The notes: generated by a model from the letters alone, not told the origin. A stretch of DNA of 64,000 nucleotides from Cristatella mucedo (GCA_009760855.2 WPIO01000001.1:2102501-2166500), one strand, 5' to 3'; shown: positions 12,670 to 24,060, numbered from the stretch's first letter. Numbers and translations: made by a program.

Positions 12670-14059
12670 GTGTTGACAACTTTGACACGAGCTTCCCAAT
12701 AAACTCCGTTCAGTTGCGAGGAATGTGCTTATGTATGCCTCAACAGCCAAATGGAAACGGTTACTGCGGCATCCCAGAAGTGGCACACCAAGAAGGTCCG
12801 CTGTTACCTAGTTGATTGAGCAGTTGTCCCAAGTCAAACAGAAAAAGGGGTCGAGAGACAACGAGTACCACTCAAGTGTCAATTTGATTAAATTCAGATG
12901 GCTCTCGGCATAAACTTTATGTTGTCAAGGAGAAGTGCGAAGGCCAACGGATGAATTTCAGAATCAGCAGCATGCTCGTTGCCAGGGTAGACGATAAAAA
13001 GAACAATAAAATATGTTGAATCCTCAAACCAGCCGTCAAACGCAAGAGCGAAAGTGGTAGCAGTAGCAACCTTGACAGATATCTTTTTTCCACCGCCTCA
13101 ACCAGCTTGAACATATATTTCTTGAATGCTTTGACAGAGATTGGTTGCAGTTTCGTACAGCTTCGTGGGAGCTCTTTTTCGCAAAGGGTCAATTCGAGCT
13201 CATTCATGATGATCAATTCCAGCCATTTAAATACATTGGTTGATTGGCTATCAAGCATGTACGCCAAGGTGGTCTTCCAGATACGATTTTCTAGTTCCGG
13301 TGATGGCACTTCATGTTTCGGGTTTGCCGTCTCCATGTGCTTGTTGCGCCAAGTGAAACATTTCTAGATAATTCGGGTGCTTCTGCCTAATGAGGGATAT
13401 CAGATTTATGTAGCCGAGCTTAATGCTTGTTTGCAAACAGTTCCACAAGTGCATTTCCACGTATTGGCTTCAGAACCAGCCGGATTCTTGCCAAAGTTAA
13501 GCTGACAGACCTTCTTGTTGTCAGGTGGGAGTGTAGGACGAGAACTTGAACTCGACATCAAAGTTGGCGACTTCTGAGACAAAAAATGGCGCCACCACGA
13601 TTGTGCACTTGGACAATTGTGATTGGTTAAAAGTAATGTTACAGATATAAGTCTGGATTTGATTCTAATCAGGTCTTTTTAAATGTGAAATGTCAATTTA
13701 TGTATTTTCATGTATATCACGTGACAGTGAAGAATAAATAGGCTTATAACAATACCTTAATATATTACAATATATTGTCAAATGTATTGGTATTTTCAAC
13801 CAATCCCGCACAATATATTGGTATTGTCAAACGAATCAGCACAATTTATTGCAGCCAATATATTGCAGTGTATTCTATCTTTAATGTATTATTTCGCAGC
13901 CTTGAGGAGGCGTGCGGGGCGCGTCGCTGCGACAGCGTTGAAAGTGCACATTTATCATGGTGACGTGTGCAGCTCCAAATGCACTAAAGAACTGCAGCTA
14001 CTCACTTTTTTCAATGAAAGCGCTTTAGGATTTGCTTACTCTACGCAGCGACCGATTTG

Positions 14060-14336
14060 GATGAGCTCCTTGCCTGCGCAGTAAAGTCGGTCTCCTTACA
14101 GCCGAGGAACGCTGCAAAAATGATGGCCAGCTCGGACAAGAGTGCGCCGGCCAAAATAGTTCACGCATTTATTACATCGCATGTAGATTACTGCGATTCC
14201 CTTTATTCAACGCTCCCGGCACGTGCCTTTAATCGGGAGCAACCGGCGCACAAACTGTAAAGTGCCTAGAAAGAGATTGATTTTTTCTGAGGACGCTATA
14301 TCAAGTGTATTATTATTATTTTTATTAACCAGCATC
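14060..14336 (+). mobile_element. LINE A fragment, internally deleted
   Basis: Coding remnant KIVHAFITSHVDYC (14150-14195) aligns with the LINE A C-terminal region. It jumps directly to the 3' hairpin (AACTGTAAAGTGCCTAGAAA, 14254) and a TATTATTATT tail, so several hundred bases between are deleted. Confidence 0.7.
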
Positions 14337-14589
14337 TCGTCTGTTCTGCCTGCACAGCTGGGCGTACGCTAGGCTCAGACGGAAATGGAGTGACGCTTCA
14401 GCCACGCGGCGTAGCTGTCGCGTCGCTCCACTTCCGCCTGAGCTCCACTGACTCAATGACAAGCATTGGATCGACCACAAACCTCTTTCTGGCTTGCAGG
14501 TCGCTTCATCTTGCCGTACATCGGGATTTGGCTTGAACGCATAACTTAAGCCAGAGTCTATTTACGAACCCCTGTGCTTAGCACCGAAC

Positions 14590-14744
14590 GAAAGTAGTCT
14601 CGGTAGCTCAATCGGTAACGCACTGGACCGGACGTTTCGTGTTCCCGCTCGATGCCAAATTCTATCTCTTCGCCATGTCCCGTGGCGACCAATGGCCTTC
14701 GATCGACGGGCATTTGGAAAATTGCATCGCACACATCTCTTGGT
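14590..14744 (+). mobile_element. SINE type 3-like tRNA-derived repeat
   Basis: GGTAGCTCAATCGGTAACGC is a tRNA-like box A region, with a weaker box B (GTTCCCGCTCGATGCC). The first 40 bases recur at 29375. The downstream part is not recognised. Confidence 0.5.
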
Positions 14745-15236
14745 GATCAATATGGCTGCAAGGCTAGTCAACAAATTCCGGTAGTTCAGTTGTGTCTCCT
14801 ACGCTGAAGGAGCTCCGATGACTTCCGGACGATGAATGGACAGCGAGCAAAATTCCTGCACTGACCCATAACGCCCACCATGACCAGGCACCTACGCACC
14901 TAGCTGAATTGCTGCATGGTGAGTTGTGATGGCACACTAGGTAAGGCGGTTGCTTTCACGACCTCGGTCCCGAGGTTGTGGGTTCGATTCCTGCGGTGAG
15001 AGATCCTTTATCGCCACTGCAAGCGGTGGTGATAGCCGTAAAGGCTCTTGTGTCGCTATACAAAAAGAGGCTGTTTAATCAGCTAGGATTTATTTATTTT
15101 TATCAGTTCCAACCTCCTCAGTTCCTCAGGTTCTCTATGGACAATAAATTAGCCCTTCGATTCCTCGCTTAGAAACCGCTGGCGACAAATGCTTGCGTTC
15201 TGCCTGTCCTAGACTGTTGATCTCACTTTCACATTA
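14745..15236 (+). mobile_element. LINE B fragment split by a SINE
   Basis: TATGGCTGCAAGGCTAG (14751) through CACCTAGCTGAATTGCTGCAT (14917) aligns with LINE B at 20148-20330. The next LINE B bases (CAGTTCCAACCTCCTCAG) appear only at 15104, after the SINE. It ends at about 15236, before the LINE B 3' terminus. Confidence 0.8.
14918..15102 (+). mobile_element. tRNA-derived SINE (type 1), inserted in LINE B
   Basis: About 185 bases with RNA polymerase III box A-like TGGCACACTAGG (14930-14941) and a consensus box B GGTTCGATTCC (14981-14991). A central domain contains CCACTGCAAGCGGTGG, which is self-complementary, and the end is AT-rich. Closely similar to the copy at 40145-40328. Inferred to be mobilised by a LINE. 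Confidence 0.85.
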
Positions 15237-15240
15237 TAAT

Positions 15241-15412
15241 TCATTTAAAAAAACATAATTCATTTATGTATAGCGCCCCAAGAGAACTTCATCTCTCTAC
15301 TCAGGCGCTTCCCAATATGCCACGGGGCTCGAGCCCACGTGACCTCGGTCAGACCTTGGTCGTCGGGACGAGCACTTAACCTTAACCACTGGGCCAAACA
15401 AGCGCGGCATTA
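15241..15412 (-). mobile_element. SINE type 2: tRNA-like head joined to a LINE A 3' tail
   Basis: On the minus strand a tRNA-like head carries a perfect box A (TGGCCCAGTGG, 15386-15396) and a box B-like GGCTCGAGCCC (about 15325-15336). It is followed by GCGCCTGAGTAGAGAGATGA and then TTCTCTTGGGGCGC (15310-15270), the same hairpin-forming tail as LINE A, and an AT-rich end. This is the standard architecture of a SINE that shares its 3' end with its partner LINE. Confidence 0.75.
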
Positions 15413-16575
15413 TCTTAAGTCTTACTTTAGGCGAGGTATTGTCAGTGGTGAAACCCACACCAACCCTGATGCGGGTGAATAAACTACCGCCGGAAGAAAG
15501 AGCTCGAGCACTAACCGCCGTCATTTGCTGAGTGACCGTATTGTATCGGAGAAATGAAGGCAGCAGTTTCCCAAATACAATTGCGGCTATGACCGGTGGC
15601 TTTTTATCTTGTCGCATCCACAGAAGTGGCCGCTCTGAAGCCAATGCTGCAATGCTGACTCGTGAACTGAAAACGATGCGCGATTCGAGATCGTTCGAAA
15701 ACGTGGCGGGTATCTTCTCCGCCCAGCAGACAAACGCCTCTCTACTCATTTTGATTCTCGCGTCGCTGCAAGACACTGGTTCTCGCGGCGGCGACCCTCT
15801 TCCCACTTGTCGTCGCCAAATAAATACCCTGGAAGTTTTCAAATTATTCGCTCTCACAGCATACAGTAGTGAAATGTGCAGACATGCATGTGTGTGTATT
15901 TAGATATATATATATATATATATACATATATATACATATATATTTAGATGTACACACACATATATATATGTATACATATTTATATTTCGATGTACATATA
16001 TATATATCTCTCTCTTTTTAATCTTCGCAGCACTGATTTGCCAATTTTGAGACAATTCAGACGTCAATTTGAAACCTTATCATTTGCAGTAGGCACAGGG
16101 AAGGGAAATCAGCGGTCCCGCCGCCTCGTCCCGTGGACCTTGACCCTCAAGTCTTCCTCCAATCCTTGGCTTTATCCTAAAGCCTCGAGCTCATGCTCGA
16201 GATCATCATCAGCCTCGAGCTGATCACCTCGAGCTCAGCCAGCAGCTCATCGATTGCTTCTCAGATAAAGCATGCAATCCGTGCGATCCATGCGATTGGT
16301 GAGAGTAAACATTGGGGCTTGGCCTTACAACGTGAGAGCCGCAGGCGCAGCGCTCATGCATCAATAAGCGAAAGAGCAGCAGGTGCGAGACGATTCTAGA
16401 ACACGCAAGGAGCTATTGCATTAGACTTCTGGATTGCTTTAACAGGTGTTAGCGTTAGCGATTCCCCGAATAAATTTGCAAAGCTCCATGCTGCATGATC
16501 GCGAAATTCAGCTTTCTCAGAGTTCAGCACTTAGCAATTAACAATGCATGACCTCTCGACGGAAGGACAACAGTT
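15413..16575. other. Unassigned DNA
   Basis: Apart from the TA tract nothing is recognised. An open frame across 15532-15900 has no motif. Confidence 0.45.
15901..16012. repeat. (TA)n-rich tract
   Basis: TATATA and TACATATA words over about 110 bases. Confidence 0.9.
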
Positions 16576-16622
16576 CACCCCCCCCCCCTTTCAATATGTG
16601 TCCATATTCAGGCGGGGGGGGG
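16576..16622. repeat. Poly-C / poly-G pair
   Basis: A run of about 12 C (from about 16577) and a run of about 11 G (to about 16622), separated by about 25 bases. They form a potential inverted pair. Confidence 0.9.
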
Positions 16623-16684
16623 GAGAGTTAATCCTACTGTAGTTCGATTGCACACGGGCTGGTACCGCTCCTTGCTTAAACAGC

Positions 16685-16941
16685 TGTTGGGGGCATTGTC
16701 GAGAGGGGCCTGTGCACAGCTGTGGTCCGCTTCTAATGAGGTGTTGACACAGGCCGATAACCCGCTGGTGAACAGATGGTGGATTCACCATCGGGGTCGG
16801 CCAATGCACAGCCGGAGTCGAGGAGAGGGGACTAGAGTGGGAGAGAGGGGCGAGTGAAGTCTTGCTTCCTCTGCTCTGTGAGTAGTAGAATAAATTGTTG
16901 GAATTGGTTCGATGCGAGCGTTCTGTGTGAAGGACGAATCA
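16685..16941 (+). mobile_element. LTR-like dispersed repeat, copy 1
   Basis: Begins TGTTGGGGGC, ends near GACGAATCA and carries AATAAA (16889-16894) about 50 bases before the end. GAGAGGGGCC, CACAGCTGTGGTCCGC and GGTGGATTCACCATC are shared with the copy at 59267-59653. A solo LTR is the best guess; no target duplication was found. Confidence 0.45.
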
Positions 16942-16950
16942 AAGCATACC

Positions 16951-16990
16951 TACTACTACTGCTGCTACTGCTACTGCTGCTACTACTACC
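16951..16990. repeat. (CTA/CTG)n trinucleotide repeat
   Basis: Interspersed CTA and CTG triplets over about 40 bases. Confidence 0.9.
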
Positions 16991-17184
16991 TCAACTAACA
17001 ATAAGAAGGAATTCACATAGCTCTCGTAGAGAAGATAAATCCCTCAAAGCACTTCACGTACACTGGAAGTTTAGGATATTCGGTGGTTGTTGCTGAAATG
17101 CAAAATGTCACCACGAATAAACACGCAAAAGAAAATTCACTTGGACTGAAAGAATGCTGTGAGAAACAAGTGAAATTTTTGCTA

Positions 17185-17790
17185 CTCATTAGATGTCGTT
17201 GAATCAGGGGATGTCGGGACATCACTTGGCAGTGAGTCAATGGCGTTTGTAGCAAAAAAACTATTGGCACGGTTTCTAAAGGATTTGAGGTTAATTAAAG
17301 GCAGAGCTAAGCGACTTGATTCCGACGAGCTGACGGTGCGACAGGAGGCTACAATCTTGAAATAATTCAGATATTTAGGTCGGAACGAGAGAAGGAAAGG
17401 ACCGAAATCTTGAGCTCCAAAATCTTGAAGTTCATATGCTGCTTGATGGGAAGTCAGTTCAGGTCAATTAGAGGTGGTGCAAAGTGGCAGTGGCAAAGTT
17501 CACGAAAGTGGAGCATATCCTCGGAGTTTTTCGCCAACTCTAAGGGTTTAATTGCATGCGAAGGAAGACTTGGGAGAAGTGAGTTCCTCAAGTGTAGACG
17601 GTATACCACAATGCATGGACCAGTGTGGCTGTGTTACCCAATGTAAAGCAGACCCATATTTTGAAGTAATACGTTGCTAGAAGTAGGCAAACTTGACTGC
17701 GGAGATGACGTGATCTTGTACAAGTTCTTTTTGAAATAGGACATCCAGATTGTGTTTAGGTGCTGAGGGAAGTGCGGTAGCTGGGCTCAT
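17185..17790 (-). mobile_element. LINE A-related fragment, diverged
   Basis: On the minus strand it aligns with the 3' coding half of LINE A (matches around 17270 'CACGGTTTCTAAAGGATTT' and 17690 'AGGCAAACTTGACTG'). It lacks the hairpin and tail. It is more diverged than other copies and may be a sister subfamily. Confidence 0.65.
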
Positions 17791-17904
17791 TTTGAGGCTA
17801 TATGAGTACCTGAAGCCCGTTCGCAGTGAGCACAAGTAACTGCTCATAACGTCAGCCCCTGGTCACGCAGTTACATTAGCAGTTTTTTCAAGGCGGCAGA
17901 GTTA

Positions 17905-18454
17905 GAATAATAATAGTAATAATAATACACTTGATAAAGCGCCCTCCATAGAACCAATCTCTTTCTTGGCGCTTTACATTTGCTGCAAAGGGAAACGCGA
18001 TTGAATGGTGAGTGGGATCATGCTTGATTAACAACATGAACAACATGGTTAGGGGTGACATGCACACGGTCAGCATGCCAGTGTGGTTAGTGGCAGCATG
18101 TACAGTGTCAACACGCATAAGCACATAAAGGACGAATCACAGAGACCCACTAAATGCTGTCCTAAATAGGTATGTTTTTAAGTTCTTTTTAAATGTGGTA
18201 AAGTCAGGGGATGTTGTGACGAAAGTCGGGAGTGAGTGCCAGGCTTTGGGAACATACGAACTAAATGCACGGTCTCCAAAGGATTTGAGCTTATTATGAG
18301 GTATTGGTAAACTGTTAGATTCCGCAAAGCGAGCGGTACGATGCTTGGCCAGGTGTGGGAGTAGATCTGAGAGATAGGCTGGAGCCAAAGAATGAAGGGA
18401 TCTATAAGTGAGTGACAAAGCCTAAAAAACGATCCGTTGCCTGACTGGTAGCCA
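17905..18454 (-). mobile_element. LINE A 3' end, abutting LINE B head-to-head
   Basis: Contains the tail (AATAATAATA), hairpin (17935-17985), 3' UTR and C-terminal coding part (SLTYRSLHSLAPAYLSDLL, about 18350-18415). At about 18454 homology to LINE A stops and LINE B on the opposite strand begins within a few bases. Confidence 0.8.
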
Positions 18455-20745
18455 GGTCTTCTTGATCTGCGTTCAGACTCGACCGGCAGCCTCGATACCC
18501 TCACTGCTGCGATGAAAATGACACTCAGGAGTGCTCTGGACAATCATGCTCCCGTTCGCTCTATCCGTGTTCAAAGTCGTCGATATTCCTTTAATTTACA
18601 TAAAACTCCTTAAGATGCGCCGGGTTGAGCGCAGGCTAGAACGCCGTTTGAGGAAATCGAGGTCTGAGGCAGATCTAGTCAATTTTAAAGACTTCCTTCG
18701 AGTTAACACCCGAAAGCTTAAGAACACCAGGGCTTCTTTTTTCATTAGAAAGCTGAATTCCTGCCAGTCGGACACTAAACAAATTTATAAGACAGTAAAC
18801 CATTTACTGGTCAATATTGTGAGGTCTGACTCCCCAGATATTAACGGCTCAGCCGAAAGGTTTTCAGCCTTCTTTACAGTAAAAAAATGTGTACATTCGT
18901 GCCTCCATTAAGCCCCCTCCGACCAAAGCAATCGCCGTTCCTCAACCTGTGACCTTCCTTAAAAGGTTCTCCGATGTTTCAGTGATGTGGCTGCCTTAAT
19001 AAGGTCTAGCAAAAAGAGCTCGTCTCCTGAAGACCCTATACCTTCATCTCTGTGGTCTTCAATAGCAGACCCACTTAGCCCTGCCATAACCAACATTTTT
19101 ATTGCTTCCTTGGGAAGAGGGGTCGTCCCCAAGACCTTCAAATCGGCAATCGTTAGACCTATTCTTAAAAAGTCTGGATTAGATCCAGAGGTCCTGGCAA
19201 ACTATCGCCCAGTTTCCCTTCTTCCATTCTTATAAAAGATTCTTGAAAAAATTGTTGCTAAGCTGCTAGTTGAACATATTGAAAATAATGGAATGTCAGA
19301 AACATTTTAATCAGGTTTCAAGAGGCAGCACTCTACTGAAACTGCTCTCCTCCGTGTTAACAATGACATTTTACGTGGCAACGACGACGGGAATGTCACT
19401 GCCCTAGCTTTGCTAGATCTGTCTGCTGCCTTCGACACCATTGATCACGAAGTTCTGCTTAAACGATTTAGAACACCAATCGGTCTGGCAGACGAAGCAC
19501 TGGCGTGGTTTAAATCGTACTTGTCTGATCGTATTCAATCCGTGTCGTGTGGAGGTCAGGTCTCAGGCACGAGAAGGGTCATCTGTGGAGTCCCTAAAGG
19601 GTCTGTACTCGGTCCCTTGCTGTTCTCTATTTATATACAACCTCTGGGAAAAGTGATTAAGACTCATGGAATAGTATATCACGTCTATGCTAACGATACT
19701 CGGTTGTATTTGTCATTCAAACCGTCGGAATCTGCTGCAAGTGAGAAACTGAATGCTTGCCTTGCCGATATTCGATCCTGAATGTCAGAAAACTTCCTGA
19801 AATTAAATGATGATAAACCGAACTGCTGCTCATAGGACACCCCAAGCGTGTGGCTGGATTAAAAGGCTTTGCTGTTCTAATAGGTGATGCTATTGTGCAA
19901 CCTTCACCACATGCTCGAAATTTAGGTGTCGTGTTCGACAGCTGCCTCAATTTCAAAAGCTTCATTCAGAAGACTGCCCCTACAGCTAGCCATCACATCC
20001 GATCCCTATCCAAGATTAGGAACTGACTCCCACAGTGGCTCGTAAGAAAATTTAACTAGCTCTTTAGTTCTGTCTCGGCTAGATTATTGTAATTCCCTTT
20101 TGGCTGGGCTGAAAAAAAAAGCTATTATGCCACTACAGCGGACAATGAATATGGCTGCAAGGCTGGTTTTCAAGTCCCAGCGGTTTGAGCACATGTCACC
20201 TTTGCTGAAAGAGCTAGAATGGTTGCCGGTTGAGCAACGGATACAGAGCAAAGTTCTTACGCTGACCCACAAGACCCACAAGGCCCTCCACGGCTCGGCT
20301 CCTTTGTACCTAGCTGAACTGCTGCAACAGTTTCAGCCTGTTCGTGCCCTCAGGTCCTGTGTGGACAATAAATTAGCTGTTCCATTCCTCCGATTAAAGA
20401 CAGTTCGCGACAGAAGCTTTAGCTCTGCAGGTCCTAGACTGTGGAACTCGCTTCCACATTTCTTACGCAACGACAACTGCTCTCCTACTGCCGTCTATGG
20501 CACATCCTTTTCAGCGGTCCTGAGCTGCTGCTTCTATGCTACTCACTACCTCAACTGCTCTCCTGAGTCTGCTATGCTTCCAACTTTCTCTTTGTTGCGT
20601 GAGACGAAGTCTGTTGGCTACCGAATGCGTACCGAAAGCCGCTTAGGCTGTGAGTTCGCTATGCAAAACTCTCCTGCGTAACACCCACGTAGTCTGTATG
20701 ACTTTGTGGAGTTACAGACGGAGATACATTACATTAAATTACACA
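18455..20745 (+). mobile_element. LINE B copy, longest in the window
   Basis: CR1/L2-like non-LTR retrotransposon. It starts in the linker before the reverse transcriptase (LRSALDNHAPVRSIRVQSRR, 18525). Then come NYRPVSLLPFL (19200), LDLSAAFDTIDHE (19410), [16 protein letters not shown] (19590), YANDTRLYLSF at the catalytic site (Asn replaces the first Asp of YADD), and the C-terminal part (MNMAARLVFKSQRFEHMSPL). The 3' end is ACTTTGTGGAGTTACAGACG with a CATTACATTAAATTACA tail. Stops and shifts at about 19235, 19310 and 19780 mark it as dead. Confidence 0.9.
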
Positions 20746-21284
20746 GCCAGTGCAAGTCGGCGAGAAGAACGAATGCTTGTATTGGCTCAGGATATTCAAA
20801 TTTTGCACAACCCACAGCGAATATAGTGAGTAATAGATAGCAGCCGTGTGATCGAATGCCGGTGGATCTAGCGCGTCGAAAGGCAGCTAACAGAAGCTTC
20901 TAAGCAGCACCGATGCATACAAGCTGGTGCATGCAGACAAGAGTAGGATGTGATCAATAACGATCAATATGGCCCATAATTCAGAAATCGGTCAGTGCAC
21001 TTTGGTTATTACTTCTTGCTCCATATTCCACTTGACAAGATCAAGCACTACTCAGCAAGTTTCTGCTGCATTCCGGGAGGACAGTAAGGATCATATTAGT
21101 TATCCCAATGTCTATGATCTAGCTCTTTAACTGCGAAGCTTCCGGTTTCTAATGCAAGATAGCACAGGATCCACCGATGAATTCTAGCGACTGTCACAAT
21201 TTAATGCTATTAGACCATTAAGGCTGTCATAGCAGAGAGACTTTTTATTCCTACTGACTGTATCCTTGCACGGCGACGACATGT
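20746..21284. other. Unassigned DNA between two LINE B copies
   Basis: No repeat or gene recognised. Confidence 0.5.
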
Positions 21285-23585
21285 ATTGAAATGTATCTCG
21301 TCTTTTACTTCACAAAGCAACGAGAACTAAGTGGGTGTTATGCCGGAGAGTTTTTGTATAGGGCACTCAAAGCAAAAGCGGCCTTTGGTACGCATTCTGT
21401 AGCCAACAGACTTCATCTCACGCAGCAAAAACAAATTGAGAAACAAAGCAGTGTCAGTAGGGCAGTCGAGGAAGTGAGTAGCATGGCAGTAGTAGCTCAG
21501 GACGGCTGGCAAAGATGTGCCATAGTCGCAGCAGGAGAGTACTGTCGTTGCGAAAGAATCGTGGAAGTGAGTTCCACAGTCTAGGACCTGCACAGCAAAA
21601 GCTTCTGTCACCTACAGTCTTTAAGTGGAGGAATGGAACAGGTAATATATTGTCTATACAGGACCTGAGGGCATGAGGAAGTTGAAACTGGTGCGACAAT
21701 CCATGAAGATAGAAGGAGCCAATCCGTGGTCGGCCCTTGTGGCTCATTCAGTGTAAGAACTTTGCTCTGTATCCGTTGATCAACCGGATGCTGTCTAAGC
21801 TCTTTCAGCAAAGGAGACATATGGTGAAACCACTGAGATTTGTAAACTAGCATTGCAGCAATATTCATTGCCAGCTACAGTGACCTAGTGGCTTTTTGCG
21901 GTAATTATATTAAAAATAAATTTGGACAGCGCCCTCAGAGTATTAAATCTCTTTCTCAGCACCTTATAAATGCTGTATAGAAAGCATTACCAAAGGATTG
22001 GTGGTAACATCTGCAAGCAGCAGGCACAGTGTAAGCAGGCATTTGCACACAAAAGACGAATCACAAAGACCAACTACAAGCTATAATAAACAGGTGGGTG
22101 TGTTGCACAGCCAAAAGAGAATTCCGATAATCTAGCCGAGACAGAACCAAGGAGCTAGTAAATTTTTGCAAGCCACAGAAAAAAGTCAGTTCCTAATCTT
22201 AGATAGGGATCGGACGTGATTGTTAGCTGCGGAAGCAGTCTTCTGAACGAAGATTTCACAATTTAGGTAACTGTCGAAGACAATACCCAAATTCTGAGCA
22301 CAAGGTGATGGTCGCACAGCAGCATCACCTATTAAAAGAGCAAAGCCTTCTAGGCCAGCCATGCACTTGGGGTTACCTATGAGTAGCAGTTCCGTTGTAT
22401 CGTGGTTTAGTTTCAAGAAATTTGCCAACATACAGGATCAAATGTCGGCGAGGCAAACATTCAATTTGTCAGTCGCTGTACCAGATTGCGGTGGCATACC
22501 TGCCAAATACAGCTCAGTATCGTCAGCATACAAGTGAAAGCCTATTCTACGCGCATGAATCACTTTTCCCAGAGGTTGAGTGTACGTAGTCGGAGAACAA
22601 AAAAGACTGAGTGACGAACAGGTGACGGATCTGATGGATGAGACCTGACCCCCAATCGACACGGATTGAACACGATCGAAGAAGTATGATTCTAACCACG
22701 CCAGAGCCTCGTCTTCCAGACCGATCGTTGTTCTCAATCGTTCAAGTAGTATATTTAGATCCATCTATAGAAAGTAGCTGTTAGATCTAGCAGCGCTAGG
22801 GCAGTGACATCCCGTAATTGTTGCTTCATGGGATGTCGTCGGGTCACGCGGAGGAAAGCGGTTTTATTGGAGTGCTGCCGCTTGAAACCCGATCTTAATT
22901 CTCTGAAATTTTATTCTTTCCAATGTGTGCCACCAGATACTAAGTAACATTTTTTCAAGAATCTCTTACAACAAAGGAAAAAGGTAAACTAGTTGATATT
23001 TTGAAGGTACTTTTGTATTTAATCCGGGCTTTTTAAGTATCGGTATAACAATGGCCGATTTTAAGGACTTGGGTGCAACCCCTTTTTCCAGAGAAGCATG
23101 AACAATCTCGGTTATGGCTAGGCTAAGTTGGTCTGTCAGTGAAGACCATAGAGACAATGGTAGAGGGTCTTCAGAGGAAGAGCTCTTTTTTCTAGACCTT
23201 ATGAAGGTAGCCACATCGCATGCAGAAAAGTCTTAAAATCTTTCAAGGAAGGTCACAGGTATACATCGATTGGTTTAGTCGGAGGAGACTTTATGGAGGC
23301 ACGAATGTGCACAATTGGTTCAGTAAAGAAGGCTGAAAACCTTTCGGCTGCGCCGTTAATATCTGGGTAGTCAGACCTCTCAGAATTAGCCAGTCAGTTC
23401 TTTACCGTCTTATAAATCTGTTGTGGGTCTGACTGGCAGGACTTCAGTTTTCGAGTGAAAAAAGAAGCGCTGGTTTTTTTAAGCTTCCGAGTGTAAACTC
23501 GAAGGAATTCTTTGCCATTGACTAAACCTTCATCAGACCCAGGCTTCTTAAAGAGGTAAAACGGCGCATCTTTCGAAGTTTTTAT
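21285..23585 (-). mobile_element. LINE B copy, interrupted by a LINE A 3' end
   Basis: Read on the minus strand: linker remnant (23585-23250), reverse transcriptase (GLEDEALAWLESYF, YADDTELYLAG at 22530-22500) and C-terminal region down to the 3' end near 21300. Many stops. A LINE A fragment occupies 21900-22110. Truncated at nearly the same 5' point as the copy at 48255-50400. Confidence 0.8.
21900..22110 (-). mobile_element. LINE A 3' end nested in LINE B
   Basis: Tail (TAATTATATTAAAAATAAA), hairpin (CAGCGCCCTCAGAGTATTAA, 21929) and part of the 3' UTR. LINE B sequence reads straight through on either side (GGCTTTTTGCGG before, CCAAAAGAGAATT after), which marks a separate, 5'-truncated insertion. 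Confidence 0.75.
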
Positions 23586-23860
23586 ATCGTATCTCTGGCT
23601 GCTAACTTTCCAGCCGTCCTAAGCTGCTACTTCTATCTGGGGGGTGGCAACTGACGTCATCTCCCGCATCGTCCTCCTCTCGATGCTTCCCTGATGATGC
23701 TTCTCTGATGCTCCAAAAGATCTATTCAAATTATCCAAAAGTCTATTGTCTACAGTGAGTGCACCAATTGCAGCCCCTGCTTTTAATACGCAATATCCAA
23801 ATCGCAATCGTTAGTCTTCCCTGTAGTCTTCATGACTCCTTGAGCTTACATGTCAATGCA
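23585..23860 (+). mobile_element. Diverged LINE B 3' fragment
   Basis: CTTTCCAGCCGTCCTAAGCT and TCTATTGTCTACAGTGAGTG match the LINE B 3' region at 5110-5240 on the same strand. Degenerate and short. It faces the LINE B copy ending at 23585. Confidence 0.5.
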
Positions 23861-23904
23861 TGTGCACACTCGTGTGCAGGCAAGCTTACATAGTCTTCTG
23901 TAAA

Positions 23905-24060
23905 GTAAAGGTAAAGGTCAGCCGATTCAACAACCTCATTTGCATCGCGGCAGAGGAGCTTTAAAAGATATCACTCCCGCTTGCAGTGAGCAGCAACAAC
24001 TTACCTGCTGCTGAACTCGAAACTTTTATCTGGGTCGCGAACTACCAGCCCCTTTCAATG
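23905..24060 (-). mobile_element. SINE type 1, old copy
   Basis: The 3' part (GGTAAAGGTCAGCCGATTCA on the plus strand), the central CCCGCTTGCAGTGAGCAG and a degraded head are recognisable. Confidence 0.65.

Larger units (their letters stand above)
11638..13558 (-). mobile_element. hAT-superfamily DNA transposon, decayed transposase
   Basis: The transposase reads from an ATG at 13558 down to 11638. In order: a BED-like zinc-finger region (KCTCGTVCKQ, then RQKHPNYLE, 13500-13360); a segment PISVKAFKKYM (about 13140); the first catalytic-domain motif FALAFDGW (about 13040); WDNCSIN and LLGVPLLGC (about 12830-12760); a short piece broken by an inserted LTR; RPIKRNV and GVQDMFLHFERLLPNLDEA (12345-12260); LVPTAGQKK (12220); and the C-terminal hAT dimerisation block LLPTSCEVERLFS (about 11790). 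There are several frameshifts, in-frame stops (one at 11878-11880) and one insertion, so it is not functional. AT-rich flanks with repeated CAATATATTG words (11420-11560 and 13750-13890) look like subterminal repeats; clean terminal inverted repeats were not identified. Confidence 0.85.

Noticed and set aside
14930-14995. A genuine tRNA gene
   Set aside because: Box A and B are present, but the cloverleaf is not convincing and the sequence belongs to a dispersed SINE with an LTR-free, LINE-like tail.
17791-17880. Possible further SINE copy
   Set aside because: Only a weak match (CGTTCGCAGTGAGCACAAGT) to the central domain; too degraded to support.
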